Shown piece by piece: positions 31,201-40,900 of a stretch of DNA of 64,000 nt. Both the position numbers and the translations under genes were made by a program. Below the pieces are notes generated by a model. The model saw only the letters and a program-made list of their open reading frames with translations, was not told where the DNA came from and searched no databases. Within the stretch, counting starts at the first letter, position 1; every line of letters begins with the position of its first letter. The DNA is from Paraflavitalea devenefica (lineage in GTDB: Bacteria > Bacteroidota > Bacteroidia > Chitinophagales > Chitinophagaceae): positions 124,001 to 188,000 of the forward strand of contig NZ_JAARML010000002.1 in assembly GCF_011759375.1 (NCBI RefSeq). Reading direction: 5' to 3'.

Positions 31201-31780
31201 TTCCCTGACCGCTGTAATTGATATAAAAACAGGCGCCGATCTGTTTTCCATGACCAACCTGTTTGCAGTAACACGCGGTCAGCATAAAATGACATTGGCA
31301 GGCAGGAAAGAATGGATCCAATCCGAAGAAGCAAGGCTGGCAGCAAATAAAACAATAGAGGAATGGATGGCATCGGGCAACGCACAGGGATACGTTCCCC
31401 AGGGCGTGGTACAAACAGGAACAGACCCGGATGGTAAACCAATCTATAGCACCAACACAAAACCCGTTGATCCCAATGTTTATTGGCCTCTTTACTACGG
31501 AGATGATAAAGGTATTGCCCCTCCGTTTGTCTACGATGCCAGCTACATCAAAATGCGGGAAATTGTACTCTCCTGTGTATTGCCCGCCCGGTGGTCAAAG
31601 AAAATAAGTGCCCAATCTATTTCGCTGGCTGTAGTAAGCCGCAATCCTTTCATCATTCATAAAAGCGTTCCCAACGTTGACCCTGATTCCAACTATAACA
31701 ATGGTAACGGACAGGGGCTGGAATACGGCTCATTGCCGGGCAGAAGAAGCTGGGGCATCAACCTGAACGTAAAGTTTTAA
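28292..31780 (+). CDS. SusC-type TonB-dependent receptor with STN transducer domain
   Basis: This 1162-aa outer-membrane receptor has a signal peptide, an STN signalling domain (VQIGFTNTPVEKVFSEITQK, residues about 40-110), a carboxypeptidase-regulatory-like domain (LKGKVLTETGEPLPSVSIHN), a TonB-box-like region, the plug (GRVPGLIISNTAGGPGGAAK, VDGVPMDNSNYG) and the beta barrel ending in NLNVKF. The STN domain and the adjacent FecI/FecR pair indicate that ligand binding induces its own operon. It forms the import pore for an oligosaccharide with the SusD lipoprotein 30 bp downstream. Confidence 0.95.
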   Translation: MTYTTKAVGKGLLLLSVAALFLFSLLPVSGFSQESPMVQIGFTNTPVEKVFSEITQKAGVRFAYDAGKVNLTKKISLPAASYRLKDLLDKVCALAGFTYQLKNNTVTVKAISVDSPEINTVLKGKVLTETGEPLPSVSIHNARLKITVVSDKGGAFEIPAELRTRLVFTCIGYEDKMMQVESLNQPVTITLVSSAKNLSEVVVTGLGIKREKKALSYAVGEVKGDAIDKAREPNVINTLAGRVPGLIISNTAGGPGGAAKVLIRGNTDITGNNQPLYVVDGVPMDNSNYGASSNDKYASGFDLGDAISAIDPNDVETISILKGPAASALYGSRAGHGVIMITTKKGSARKTLGVEINSTATFETLLTRADDNQYEYGQGMNGNIPTSQLISRNTLFSNFGARLDRNLTIPSFDGGTAPYGLVKNNIENFFRTGTTFANNISLTGGNENSSFRFSYSNLYNNDIVPKSYLNRNTFTLRGTSKIGTQFNIDVRATYMNEYVKNRPGLADDPSNIGFNFVGLANNVDQQVFEKGYQDQFGQYVEWGGGQYHLNPYWVINRMSNVTRKDRLMSIIQLNYNPTYWLSLQGRINNDFTFLGFQKFSPPTTPGALTGRLDGTDTRFSYTSADMLITMKKQVGRFDGAVNIGGSMEFYRNRGTAKAGTNMVVTDAVAFNSFKTNTVTETNIRKRNNSFYSTLSLGYHGYLFLDATIRRDISSSLPVANNSYWYPSLGASFIVSDALDIKSKFLNYLKVRASAAEVGNDTDPYQLNLNYVLNPLQPSSTVIGAIANTSNPNPYLRPTRTRSFEAGTDMKFLDNRLGLEFTWYTQNSRDQINQINIPFSGGFATRIINAGNITNTGIEILITGKPVVTKNFTWEVAANAAHNKNTVKSLAEGVTYITLSDARWLGISVIAEPNLPYGTMLGYDYQRTPTGQIILDPITLHPLAGDERVPVGKGTWDWTGGLTNTFRYRNISLTAVIDIKTGADLFSMTNLFAVTRGQHKMTLAGRKEWIQSEEARLAANKTIEEWMASGNAQGYVPQGVVQTGTDPDGKPIYSTNTKPVDPNVYWPLYYGDDKGIAPPFVYDASYIKMREIVLSCVLPARWSKKISAQSISLAVVSRNPFIIHKSVPNVDPDSNYNNGNGQGLEYGSLPGRRSWGINLNVKF

Positions 31781-31810
31781 AAGGAAGTCAACAACCAATA
31801 ATAAACTGTT

Positions 31811-33391
31811 ATGAAAAAATATATATGCCTCCTGGTATTTACAGTGATGTTGGTAACCTCCTGTAAGAAATTTGGCGACATCAATACAGACCCTACCAAA
31901 TCTTCCAACCTTGATCCCGCTATTCAACTGGGTTATGTACAGCAGAAGTTCTCCGGAGATCTGAATGTACAGGAAAGACTGGGCGTAATACTTACGATGC
32001 CGTTGGTAGGACATATCGGCGGTGCATGGGTCAATCAATACGGCCAGTTCTATGTAAAGCAGGAACGCTATGCCTCCCTCTTGTGGGAAGATAATTATGT
32101 GAACGAGATCAAGAACATATTGGATGCCGAAGAGCGCAGCCGCAACAATAACACCGCGAAGAACCTCAATGGTATGTGCCGTGTAATGAAGGTGTACCTG
32201 TTTGCCCGCCTCACCGATCTGTATGGCGACATTCCTTATGCAGAAGCATCCGCCGCTTATTCAAAGGGAAAATCTTCTCCCCGGTATGATAAGCAGGAAG
32301 ACATTTACAATGATTTTTTCAAACAACTGGATACCGCCGTTATCAAATTCAGCGAGGGGCAGGACCTGGTGAGCAACGACGCATTTTACCAGGGCAAAGT
32401 GGCCAAATGGAGAAAGTTCACCGCTTCCCTCCGCCTGCGCCTCGCTTTACGCCTGGCAAAACGGAACCCGGCTAAAGCAAAAGAAGAAGTGCAGAAGGCG
32501 TACAATGCAGGCGTAATGGATACACAGGATGATAACTGTCTGCTGCGGCATGATAATGTGCAGAATGATTACAGTGATCTTCGCGGCAATGGCTTATCCG
32601 CAGCCCTCAACCAGGGAGACCTCATTGGCTATAGAATGACCAGCACCTTTATTACCCACCTTCAAAACACCAACGACCCACGCCTCTATGTGATGGCGCG
32701 TAATTACCTCGACAAGCCATTCAAGCCTTTTGAGCGCGTTGATATTACAGAACAGGTAAAAGCACAGGTAGGTTCTTTTGGCGTACGGCCTGCTGACTTT
32801 ATCTGGGACAACTGGCAAAACACCATTTATATCAATACACCCGATGCGCAGGGCGTACCGGTTTCCAATAACGAACAGTTTATACAGGTATCTAATTTCC
32901 TGATAGCGTCCAATGCGCCCTTTCTTCATTTGGGCTACGCGGAAACCGAACTATTGCTGGCAGATGCGTCAGTAAGGTTCAACATACAGTTGGGCGTAAC
33001 AGCCGAAGAGCATTACAAAAATGGCCTGACTGCAGCTTGTCGCCAGTTGAGCATCTACCCCAATGCCCCCGCGATCAGCGACGACGCCATCACCCAATTC
33101 ATAGCTGATAATGCCCTGCAGCCAGGTAAAGAGCTGCAGCAGATCAATACACAATTATGGATCGTCTATTTTATGAATGGCCCTGAAGCCTATGCCAACG
33201 TGCGGAGAAGCGGATTTCCTGTGCTGCCATCCGGATTCAAAAGTGGTTACTCTGATGCCCCCCAGATGCCGAGGCGTATGGAATATCCCATCTCCGAAAA
33301 ATCACTCAATGCCACCAATGCCGGTGAAGCCATTACCCGCATGGGTGGTAAAGACGACTGGAGCAACAGGGTTTGGTGGGATATGCCATAA
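31811..33391 (+). CDS. SusD/RagB-type glycan-binding lipoprotein
   Basis: This 526-aa protein has a lipoprotein signal (MKKYICLLVFTVMLVTSC, Cys18 as lipidation site) and SusD features such as NGMCRVMKVYLFARLTDLYG, DIPYAEA, KWRKFTASLRLRLALRLAKR and a C-terminal NRVWWDMP. It is the lid and binding subunit for the SusC barrel encoded just upstream. This version is of the SusD-like (RagB) class with TPR-like helices. Confidence 0.94.
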   Translation: MKKYICLLVFTVMLVTSCKKFGDINTDPTKSSNLDPAIQLGYVQQKFSGDLNVQERLGVILTMPLVGHIGGAWVNQYGQFYVKQERYASLLWEDNYVNEIKNILDAEERSRNNNTAKNLNGMCRVMKVYLFARLTDLYGDIPYAEASAAYSKGKSSPRYDKQEDIYNDFFKQLDTAVIKFSEGQDLVSNDAFYQGKVAKWRKFTASLRLRLALRLAKRNPAKAKEEVQKAYNAGVMDTQDDNCLLRHDNVQNDYSDLRGNGLSAALNQGDLIGYRMTSTFITHLQNTNDPRLYVMARNYLDKPFKPFERVDITEQVKAQVGSFGVRPADFIWDNWQNTIYINTPDAQGVPVSNNEQFIQVSNFLIASNAPFLHLGYAETELLLADASVRFNIQLGVTAEEHYKNGLTAACRQLSIYPNAPAISDDAITQFIADNALQPGKELQQINTQLWIVYFMNGPEAYANVRRSGFPVLPSGFKSGYSDAPQMPRRMEYPISEKSLNATNAGEAITRMGGKDDWSNRVWWDMP

Positions 33392-33453
33392 GTAATGAAG
33401 GCGACCCCCTCTGATAATAGTTCACATTTTTGAACATCATCAATCACAATAGT

Positions 33454-34815
33454 ATGCGCATCATCAATAAAAAACTGCTGCCTTTTTTCACTCGGACCAT
33501 TTTTGTGATCGTATGCATCACCTTGTTGCATGCCTGTAAAAAGAACATTGCAGATGATCCTGAATTTGGCGAGGGGGATTATCCAAGGATCTTTTATGCC
33601 CAGGGTAATTTTCCCCAGGCGATCATCATAGATCAGGATGATACGGCAAAATATGGTGGTATTACCTATTCTCCAGCCGGCAAAGTAAAGATCAGTTGGA
33701 AAGTAAATGACCAGGTAAAATCAACCGATACCAGTTTTGCCTTTGTGCCAACAGCGGGCGGAGAATACAATATAAAGCTGGAAGTGGAACACAATGGCCT
33801 GGTGTCTACCCGCAGCTCGCAGGTGGTGGTAAAGCCGGCGGCTTATACCCGTAAGCATTTCAATAAAGTGGTCATGGGTTATTTAAGTTATGACGGCCTG
33901 GGTACCGACGTAAAATGGCCTTTTATTACTCACCTCGCAGCGCAGATCGGTAGAATAAGTGCAGACGGAGCGCTGGATATTACCAGGGGCAATGCTAACC
34001 AGTTGACAGATGAACTGGTGGCCAGGGGGCATATCCGTGGTATACCTGTATTGCTTACCCTGTTTGGACGGCTTACGCCGGTGGATGGCTGGGCGCTCTA
34101 TGAAAGTGATGATATGGGTACGGCGCTGCGTAATGCCACACTCCGGGGAGGGTTGGTAACACAGGTAAAAAACTACCTGGCAGCAACCAGGATGGACGGG
34201 GTGGATGTGATGATGACCGATTTCAATGGCTCACCCAATTATAGCGCCAACCTGGCGGCACTGGGTTTGTTTATTACAGAACTCAGGGCAGCCTTACCGG
34301 CCAATGCTATTATTACCATTACAGCAGGGACCGGATGGCAGCATTGGGAATATCCTGATCTTACGCCGCTTGACTGGGTGAATGTGCGGGCATTCGAAGA
34401 CGGTACTCACGTTGGTCCGGGTGCACCCGTAGGACAAGCCTCTTCCCTCGACTATATGAAGACGGCCGCGGGTATATGGCAGCAGTTTCACCTGCCTGCA
34501 GAAAAGATCGTGGTGGGTCTTCCGGTATTTGGGTTAAGGTATAATGAGCTGGATGCAAATGGTAACTGCGCCAGTTGGGGCGCCTATGATTACGCCACCT
34601 ACAAAAGTATATTGGCATTGGATGCGGCGGCCGATAACAAAGAATTTATCAACTCTTCAAAAGGCATCTACTACAACGGGGTGCCTTTAATTAAGGAGAA
34701 AGCCACCTTCATTAAAGGAAGTAATTACAAGGGTGTATATGGCTGGTACCTGGATGCCGACGCGGCCGATAGCACCAAATCATTATTCCGTGCCGCTTTC
34801 AGGGCATTGAATTAA
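33454..34815 (+). CDS. GH18-like lipoprotein with degenerate catalytic motif
   Basis: Start ATG 33454 (MRIINKKLLPFFTRTIFVIV...) gives a lipoprotein signal ending LLHAC. An Ig/PKD-like domain (about residues 45-130) precedes a GH18 fold (KVVMGYLSYDGLG, GIPVLLTLFGRLTPVDGWAL, KIVVGLPVFGLRYNELD, GVYGWYLDAD). The catalytic DGxDxDxE motif is changed to DGVDVMMTD, so the acid/base Glu is missing. It may bind rather than cleave chitin- or N-glycan-like sugars, or be an unusual enzyme. It is the third gene of the SusCD operon, the place of a surface glycan-binding protein. Confidence 0.85.
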   Translation: MRIINKKLLPFFTRTIFVIVCITLLHACKKNIADDPEFGEGDYPRIFYAQGNFPQAIIIDQDDTAKYGGITYSPAGKVKISWKVNDQVKSTDTSFAFVPTAGGEYNIKLEVEHNGLVSTRSSQVVVKPAAYTRKHFNKVVMGYLSYDGLGTDVKWPFITHLAAQIGRISADGALDITRGNANQLTDELVARGHIRGIPVLLTLFGRLTPVDGWALYESDDMGTALRNATLRGGLVTQVKNYLAATRMDGVDVMMTDFNGSPNYSANLAALGLFITELRAALPANAIITITAGTGWQHWEYPDLTPLDWVNVRAFEDGTHVGPGAPVGQASSLDYMKTAAGIWQQFHLPAEKIVVGLPVFGLRYNELDANGNCASWGAYDYATYKSILALDAAADNKEFINSSKGIYYNGVPLIKEKATFIKGSNYKGVYGWYLDADAADSTKSLFRAAFRALN

Positions 34816-34923
34816 ACACATGGCCCATGAAGAATAATCCATGAGACAGGCATATATAGTAAAAATATTTTTTATTATTAAATCTCACTGTTTACCTCGC
34901 ACGTAAGTTGTTAAAACTTTTAT

Positions 34924-35490
34924 ATGCAGATAATCAGGAGTATTCAGAACAGGATTTATGAAGTACGAGGTGAGCGGGTAATGCTGGACAGGGATCTGGC
35001 AGCCTTATATGAAACTGAAACTAAAATTCTAAACCTTGCTGTTAAACGGAATATTCAACGGTTTCCACAAGACTTTATGTTTCAGCTTACTAAAGAAGAA
35101 ACCGAATGTCTAAGGTTTCAATTTGAAACCTTAGACAACGATAAAAAGCCTTTGAGGTTGCAAATTGAAACCTCAAAGAGTGGCAGGGGGCAATACAGCA
35201 AATATTTGCCCTATGCCTTTACCGAGCAGGGAATAGCAATGTTAAGCGGTATCCTTAATTCAGATAAGGCCATAAACATGAACATTGCTATTATGAGAGC
35301 TTTTGTGGAAATAAGGCGTATAACATTGATGCAGAATGATTTAAGGGCCCAGTTTCATGAAATAAAACAGCGTCTGGGGGAGCACGATGTTCAACTGTCT
35401 GCCATTTATGATGCTATTGAAAACTTATTAGATGAAAAAGTAGAACAAAAGAAATGGGAAGACCGGCAACGAATAGGATTTAAGAAATAG
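34924..35490 (+). CDS. ORF6N-domain protein
   Basis: This 188-aa protein has an N-terminal ORF6N (KilA-N related) DNA-binding domain: IQNRIYEVRGERVMLDRDLA, ALYETETKILNLAVKRN, RFPQDFMFQLTKEE, YAFTEQGIAMLSGIL. The C-terminal half is a coiled coil (MQNDLRAQFHEIKQRLGEH). ORF6N proteins occur in phages and mobile elements and as solitary genes in Bacteroidota; the role is not established. Confidence 0.9.
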   Translation: MQIIRSIQNRIYEVRGERVMLDRDLAALYETETKILNLAVKRNIQRFPQDFMFQLTKEETECLRFQFETLDNDKKPLRLQIETSKSGRGQYSKYLPYAFTEQGIAMLSGILNSDKAINMNIAIMRAFVEIRRITLMQNDLRAQFHEIKQRLGEHDVQLSAIYDAIENLLDEKVEQKKWEDRQRIGFKK

Positions 35491-35533
35491 CAACGGAAAT
35501 GACCAATAGTGTAAAGCTACTCAGAGCCGATCC

Positions 35534-36622
35534 TTACCCCTGTGAAAACACAGCAATAGCCGCGATAATCAGCAACACAACCAGGATGGTCAACACCACC
35601 TTGGTGGCGGAAACTGGCTTCTTGCCATGGATCTTGCCGGTTTGGCCGTTGATCAGGAAGTGATACGTTTTATTTTTGTAGGCATAAGTACAGAGCCAGA
35701 TAGGCAAAAGAATATGCTTATACGTTTGATCGGAATAGGAAGTACTTACCTCCAATCCTTTATAGGTATCAATACGGAGCAGGTCGGCGCAGGCATCATG
35801 AATAGCATCATTCATCATAGCCTCCGCTTTTTCATAACCCTCATTCACAGCAATATCATATACATCCGCCTTCCAGCCTGATAAATACTTTGCATCAAAA
35901 TTCACCAGTTCCCCTAATTGATAAGGGAAAACGCTCTCGTATTCCTCTTGTGATAATTCTGTAGCGCCACCGATCAGGATGTCATCAAAGAAATGATCAT
36001 AGGTACCGGTGCGGTAGATCCAATCCGTTTTCTGCACCCGCCTTGACTGACGGTTGCCCTGTGCATCGGTATAATATTCTGTTTCGTAATAATAGCGTCC
36101 ACCATAACCGCTCCACTCACTGTGGGTTTGCGCATCATAGGTCCAGAAGGGAAGATAAATGCCATGTAGGGCATCATGCCGGGCAAACTGCTGCAGGTCG
36201 CCGGGCGCCCACCAGCCTTTCCCGAGCCAGGTTTTGAAGATGTCAAGGGAATGCTGCCGGTCTACCACAAAAGGGACCATGCCCGATGGCTGTATAATCC
36301 GGGTCTTATAGGCCACGGGATTCACCGCCTCATAATTGCAAAAACTACAGGTAAAGGTGGGCATTTCGGTAGTAAACACGGATTGGGAACCACAGCGGCC
36401 GCACTTATATACCAGTTGCTCTACAGTAACCGTAGTATCTGTAGCGCCGGCAAATTGTTGCCGCAGGTTATTTTCCTTGATCAGGTCTGTTGCTTTATCA
36501 ATAGCTACTTTGGTGCCGCAGTGTTCGCACTCCAGTTGTTGTGCCCGGGGATTGAAATACAATTGTGAGTTACAGCCGGGACAGGGAAAAAGTAAAAGGG
36601 GTTCTTGTGTCGATGTTTCCAT
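35534..36622 (-). CDS. Zinc-ribbon membrane protein (YdjG-like)
   Basis: This 362-aa protein has two zinc-ribbon pairs (FPCPGCNSQL with CEHCG; YKCGRCGSQ with CSFC, residues about 13-36 and 73-95), a central domain rich in Trp and Tyr (WLGKGWWAPGDLQQFARHDA, YLPFWTYDAQTHSEWSGYGG), LLPIWLCTYAYKNKTYHFLI, and a C-terminal transmembrane helix (VVLTILVVLLIIAAIAVF). It is next to an SPFH protein gene in the same direction, the pairing known for B. subtilis YdjG/YdjI, which work with PspA in membrane stress. The function in Bacteroidota is inferred. Confidence 0.82.
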   Translation of the reverse strand: METSTQEPLLLFPCPGCNSQLYFNPRAQQLECEHCGTKVAIDKATDLIKENNLRQQFAGATDTTVTVEQLVYKCGRCGSQSVFTTEMPTFTCSFCNYEAVNPVAYKTRIIQPSGMVPFVVDRQHSLDIFKTWLGKGWWAPGDLQQFARHDALHGIYLPFWTYDAQTHSEWSGYGGRYYYETEYYTDAQGNRQSRRVQKTDWIYRTGTYDHFFDDILIGGATELSQEEYESVFPYQLGELVNFDAKYLSGWKADVYDIAVNEGYEKAEAMMNDAIHDACADLLRIDTYKGLEVSTSYSDQTYKHILLPIWLCTYAYKNKTYHFLINGQTGKIHGKKPVSATKVVLTILVVLLIIAAIAVFSQG

Positions 36623-36668
36623 GAATAGTGTTATCGTATCAATCCAGGATTAAATCCTCGCAAACCGT

Positions 36669-36731
36669 ATTCAAATCAATGTAATCGGTGTTCAAATCTG
36701 CGTAATCTGCATTCAAGTCTGTGTAATCTGC
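36669..36731. repeat. Three 21-bp tandem repeats
   Basis: Units starting ATTCAAATCAATGTAATCGG, GTTCAAATCTGCGTAATCTG and ATTCAAGTCTGTGTAATCTG lie head to tail and abut the stop codon of the SPFH gene at 36733. The 21-bp period is two helical turns. A related ATCTGCGTAATCTGCG-type repeat is, from memory, widespread in Bacteroidota. Confidence 0.8.
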
Positions 36732-36732
36732 G

Positions 36733-37728
36733 TTACAGCTTGCCCAGTATCTCTGCTTTCTTTTGGTTGAATTCATCTTCAGTTAAAACACCCTGGGCTT
36801 TTAATTCGCCCAATTGCTTCAGCAGGTCTACCAGCTTTTGCTTTTCATTGGGATCAGTAACGGGCGTATTATTGCTCTGTTGCTGTTGTGGCTGTAACAG
36901 GTTGGTTAAAATAACGCCTGCGCCAATACCTGCCGTGCTGGCTGCGCCGGGATTGTTTGACAGGTTTTCGATAGCGATGCCACCCTGCATTTGGTTGAAC
37001 TGGTTCAGCTTGTCGCTCAGCATATTCAACTGGGTGGTCTTGTCCAGCATCTTCTCCACTTCTTCGGGCAGGGTTACATTCTCTATATAGAACTTACCCA
37101 GCTCAATGCCCCAGGTATCAAACTCTTTCTGGAAAACAGGTTTTAACTTCTCACCGATCTCGGTGAAGTTGGCAGCCAGGTCAAGTACCGAAATACCAGC
37201 TTCTGCCAGGCCTTCGGCCAGTTTGCTGACAATCGTATTCCTTAACTGTTCGCTTACGTCATCGATCCGTACCCAGGGGTTGGTGCCGGCAAACTCCTTA
37301 ATAAACTTTTTGGGATCAATGATCCGCATGGTGTACGTACCAAAAGAACGCAGGCGCACCTGCTTAAACTCAGGATCACGTACAATGACAGGGTTGGAGG
37401 TGCCCCATTTCAGGTTGGTAAACTGTTTGGTGCTTACGTAGAAAATATCCACCTTGAAAGGCGAATTAAACAGGTATTTCCACGACTTCAGCGTAGTGGT
37501 GATGGGCATGTTCTGTGTGGTCAGTTCATGTCGGCCGGGAATATATACATCGCCAAACTCTCCTTCATTCATCAATACGGCTACCTGCGATTCGCGTACG
37601 GTGAGCTGTGCGCCATTCATGATCTTGTTACCCTTGTCAGGAAACTTGTAAATAACGGTGTCATTGGTATCATCTACCCATTCAATGACCTCAATAAACT
37701 CGTTCCTGATAAAATCAAACAGTCCCAT
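36733..37728 (-). CDS. SPFH-domain protein with C-terminal SHOCT motif (YdjI-like)
   Basis: This 331-aa protein starts with the virion-core/YdjI-type SPFH domain (MGLFDFIRNEFIEVIEWVDD, GQAL-like AQLTVRESQVAVLMNEGEFG, MPITTTLKSWKYLFNSPFKV) and ends with a short SHOCT motif (LKQLGELKAQGVLTEDEFNQ, KKAEILGKL). It would form membrane-associated scaffolds. The zinc-ribbon gene downstream suggests a two-protein YdjG/YdjI-like module, which in B. subtilis assembles with PspA. Confidence 0.88.
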   Translation of the reverse strand: MGLFDFIRNEFIEVIEWVDDTNDTVIYKFPDKGNKIMNGAQLTVRESQVAVLMNEGEFGDVYIPGRHELTTQNMPITTTLKSWKYLFNSPFKVDIFYVSTKQFTNLKWGTSNPVIVRDPEFKQVRLRSFGTYTMRIIDPKKFIKEFAGTNPWVRIDDVSEQLRNTIVSKLAEGLAEAGISVLDLAANFTEIGEKLKPVFQKEFDTWGIELGKFYIENVTLPEEVEKMLDKTTQLNMLSDKLNQFNQMQGGIAIENLSNNPGAASTAGIGAGVILTNLLQPQQQQSNNTPVTDPNEKQKLVDLLKQLGELKAQGVLTEDEFNQKKAEILGKL

Positions 37729-37889
37729 AAAAAGTTGTTTTATACCGTGAAAGGTAAAATAATTTATACAGTTAGTAGCGGGGCGGAGGGAAAAATTACA
37801 GGAAAAGAGGAGGTATTATAAATTATTGATTGGCAAGGCTATTTCTCACTCCCCACTTACCACTAATATAGCGTTTCCCGCTGGCTGCT

Positions 37890-37920
37890 CATCCGTTAAC
37901 CCAAATCCCGCATCCGTTAA
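37890..37920 (+). promoter_or_regulatory. Direct repeats resembling LytTR sites
   Basis: CATCCGTTAA occurs at 37890-37899 and 37911-37920, 21 bases apart, about 60-90 bases before the T9SS protein ATG. LytTR regulators bind paired nine-base sites, [TA][AC][CA]GTTN[AG][TG], at two helical turns; both copies fit closely (TCCGTTAAC with one mismatch, TCCGTTAAG fully). Confidence 0.5.
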
Positions 37921-37981
37921 GCGTCTATTGAACCAGCTTACCGCCCATACTAATTTCGGGGCTCCTTAAAACACCATTAGT

Positions 37982-40900
37982 ATGAAAAAATTATACGTAG
38001 TATGTTTCGCGATGCTGCTGGGCTTTATCCACTGTACAGCTCAAGGCATTTACCAGTTCTGGGGCATCGCCGAAGAAGGCGGCTCTGATAACCAGGGTGT
38101 CCTGTTCTCTTCCAAATACGATGGCACCGGCGTAAGAACGCACAATGCGTTTGAGATAGAAACGCCAGGGGCTTCCCCGTCGCGCAATGGACTGGTATAC
38201 TGCAATGGCCGGTTATATGGGGTAACACCCGAAGCTGGTCAGCTCAATATGGGATTGATCTATGAATACAACCCTGCTACCAATACCTATACTAAAAAGG
38301 TTGACTTCTACAGCATCGGTGGCCGCTACCCGCAGGGAAGCATGGTGGTATTTCAAAACCGGTTGTATGGTGTTGTAAGTGCCGGCGTCGCTAATAATGG
38401 CTATGGCATGTTGTATGAATATGATCCCGCTACCAACAGCCTGACGGTAAAGCATTATTTCCAGGATGGCAACGGTGAAAATCCCGCTGCAGGACTTGTG
38501 TTATACAACAATAAACTATATGGTACCGGCGGAGGAGCAGACGGCGAGATATTTTCTTATGACCCGGTGAATAACGTGTATGCAAAGCTGGCAGAATTGA
38601 ACAGTACGGTGGGACATAGTGTACACAGCCCATTGTTGCCTTATAATAACCGGTTGTATGGTGTGGGTTTCGGTGGAGGATTGCTGGACGACGGTACTCT
38701 ATTCGAGTTCAATCCCGTTACCAACACCGTGGTTAAAAAGGCAGATATGAATACAATAGACGCGGAGGGGCCGATGGGCGGACTGGTACTATTCAACAAC
38801 AAACTATACGGTGGTACCCGGGCAAAAGGCGCCAATGGTGACGGTGTGATCTATGAATACAATCCGGCACAAAATACCCTCGTTAAAAAGATCGACCTTT
38901 CGGAAACGAACGGCTCGACCATCAGTACAGAAATGCTCTTGTACAATAACAAGCTTTACGGTGTTACGCTGCTTGGTGGTTCAAGTAGCGAGGGTGTCCT
39001 TTTTGAATATGATCCTGCTACCAATACTTACCTCAAAAAGGTCAACTTCAGTGGCCTTTCTATGGGTAAATATCCTCATGCCACACTGGTATTGCTGAAT
39101 GATAAATTCTACGGCGTTACGAATCAAGGCGGGTTGAGGGGTTTCGGCACTTTGTTTGAATACAACCCGGCTGCCAATGGAATTATCAAAAAGAAAGACT
39201 TTAAGGTGGTCAATGACGGATATGAGCCGCTGGGCAAGCTCACCTATTACAGCGGTAAGCTGTATGGCATTACAGCGAAGGGAGGGGCCAATGATTGGGG
39301 AACTATCTTCTCTTATGACCTGGCCACCGGCACCTACGTGGTAAGGTATAATATGGCAGAAGCTACTGGTCGTATCGACAACCAGGGAGGGATGCTGTTG
39401 TACAATAATAAATTATATGGTGTTACCAGGTACGGTAATGGCGGTGACGGCGTATTGTATGAATTTGATCCATTGAACGACAATTATACCGTGAAGCATT
39501 ATTTCAGCGAAGCTACCGGCAAGCAACCGACAGGTGTACCGGTATTCTACAACAATAAGCTGTATGGTACTACCACCCTTGGTGGGAGTAATGGTGCGGG
39601 CGTGTTGTATGAATATGATCCTGCTACCAATACGTATACTGTGCGGGTTCACTTCGGTGGTTCCTTTGGCAGGATTCCTGAGGCCACACTTACCCTACAC
39701 AATGGGAGACTATATGGTACCTGCAATGCAGGAGGTACTAATGACAAGGGTACTTTGTTTGAGTACATACCGGCAGGTAATGGTTTTATCAAAAGGTTTG
39801 ATTTTTCAACTGAGACTGGCTGGAGACCTTCGGGTACCATAGCAGTGTTCAATAATAAATTGTATGGTACAACGGTCTATGAGGGCGGCGCAGGGGTAGA
39901 TGGTGTGTTGTATGAATACGACCTGGCTACCAATGCCTATACCCAAAAGCATCAATTCAAGATGCCTGGTGGCATTTCTCCGAATGGTGGTACGATACTG
40001 CACAATAACAAACTATATGGCGTAGCCAGTAATGGCGCCAGCCAGATATACGGGGGTGCCTTGTATGAGTACAACCCAGCTCTTAATACCTATAACGAGC
40101 AAACCATTTTTACTTCCCTCAATGGGTACAGGCCCACTACCACACATCTTATCACAGTGCCCGCGCTGGTAGCGCCTGGCACACCCGGCTCCTGCAGTAA
40201 TATTGGTATTACGCCTATTACTGCGGCTAATGCCGGCCAGTGGGTACCCTTTACGGATGAAGGCGGCAACGCCGTCCTGGAGATCAATGCCAATGGCAAT
40301 GTGCTGGGCAATGTGACTGTGCAGTTCTATACACACAACGGCGCTACCCGCAAAGATGCGGCCGGCCGCTTTTACCTCGACCGCAATATTACCATCACGG
40401 TCGACAATCAGCCGGTTACACCTGTAAGCATTCGCTTTTACATCCGTAAAACAGAATTTGAATCACTCAAAAATACGGCAGGCTCCGGCATCCTCAATGT
40501 GAGCGATATTACTCCCTTCAAAAGCAGCGCAGCCTGTTCCAACAGTGTAGGGGGCACGGCCCTGCCGCTTACCTCAGGCGCTACTACCTGGGGATTGGAT
40601 TATGTGTATACAGCGCAGGTAAGTTCTTTCTCTACTTTTTATTTTGCCAGCAAGGCCTACTCGGCCCTACCCGTGAAGCTGGAATATTTTAAAGGTGTGG
40701 CAGAAGCTACGGCCAACAGGTTGCACTGGAATGCCTCCTGCACCGAAAACACTGATTTTATTGTAGAGCGCAGCACAGATGGTGTTCACTTCAGCCAGAT
40801 AGGCATTGTATTGGCTACTGTAACCGACTGCGGCAAGCCTTTTCAGTTTCCCGATCAACACCCTGTGCCTGGTAAAACGTACTACCGCCTGCAAATGAAG

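Noticed and set aside
37982-40150. Regularly repeated bases resembling a CRISPR array
   Set aside because: The repeats are codon-periodic protein repeats (GloVer) of a continuous reading frame, with no conserved direct repeat/spacer structure.
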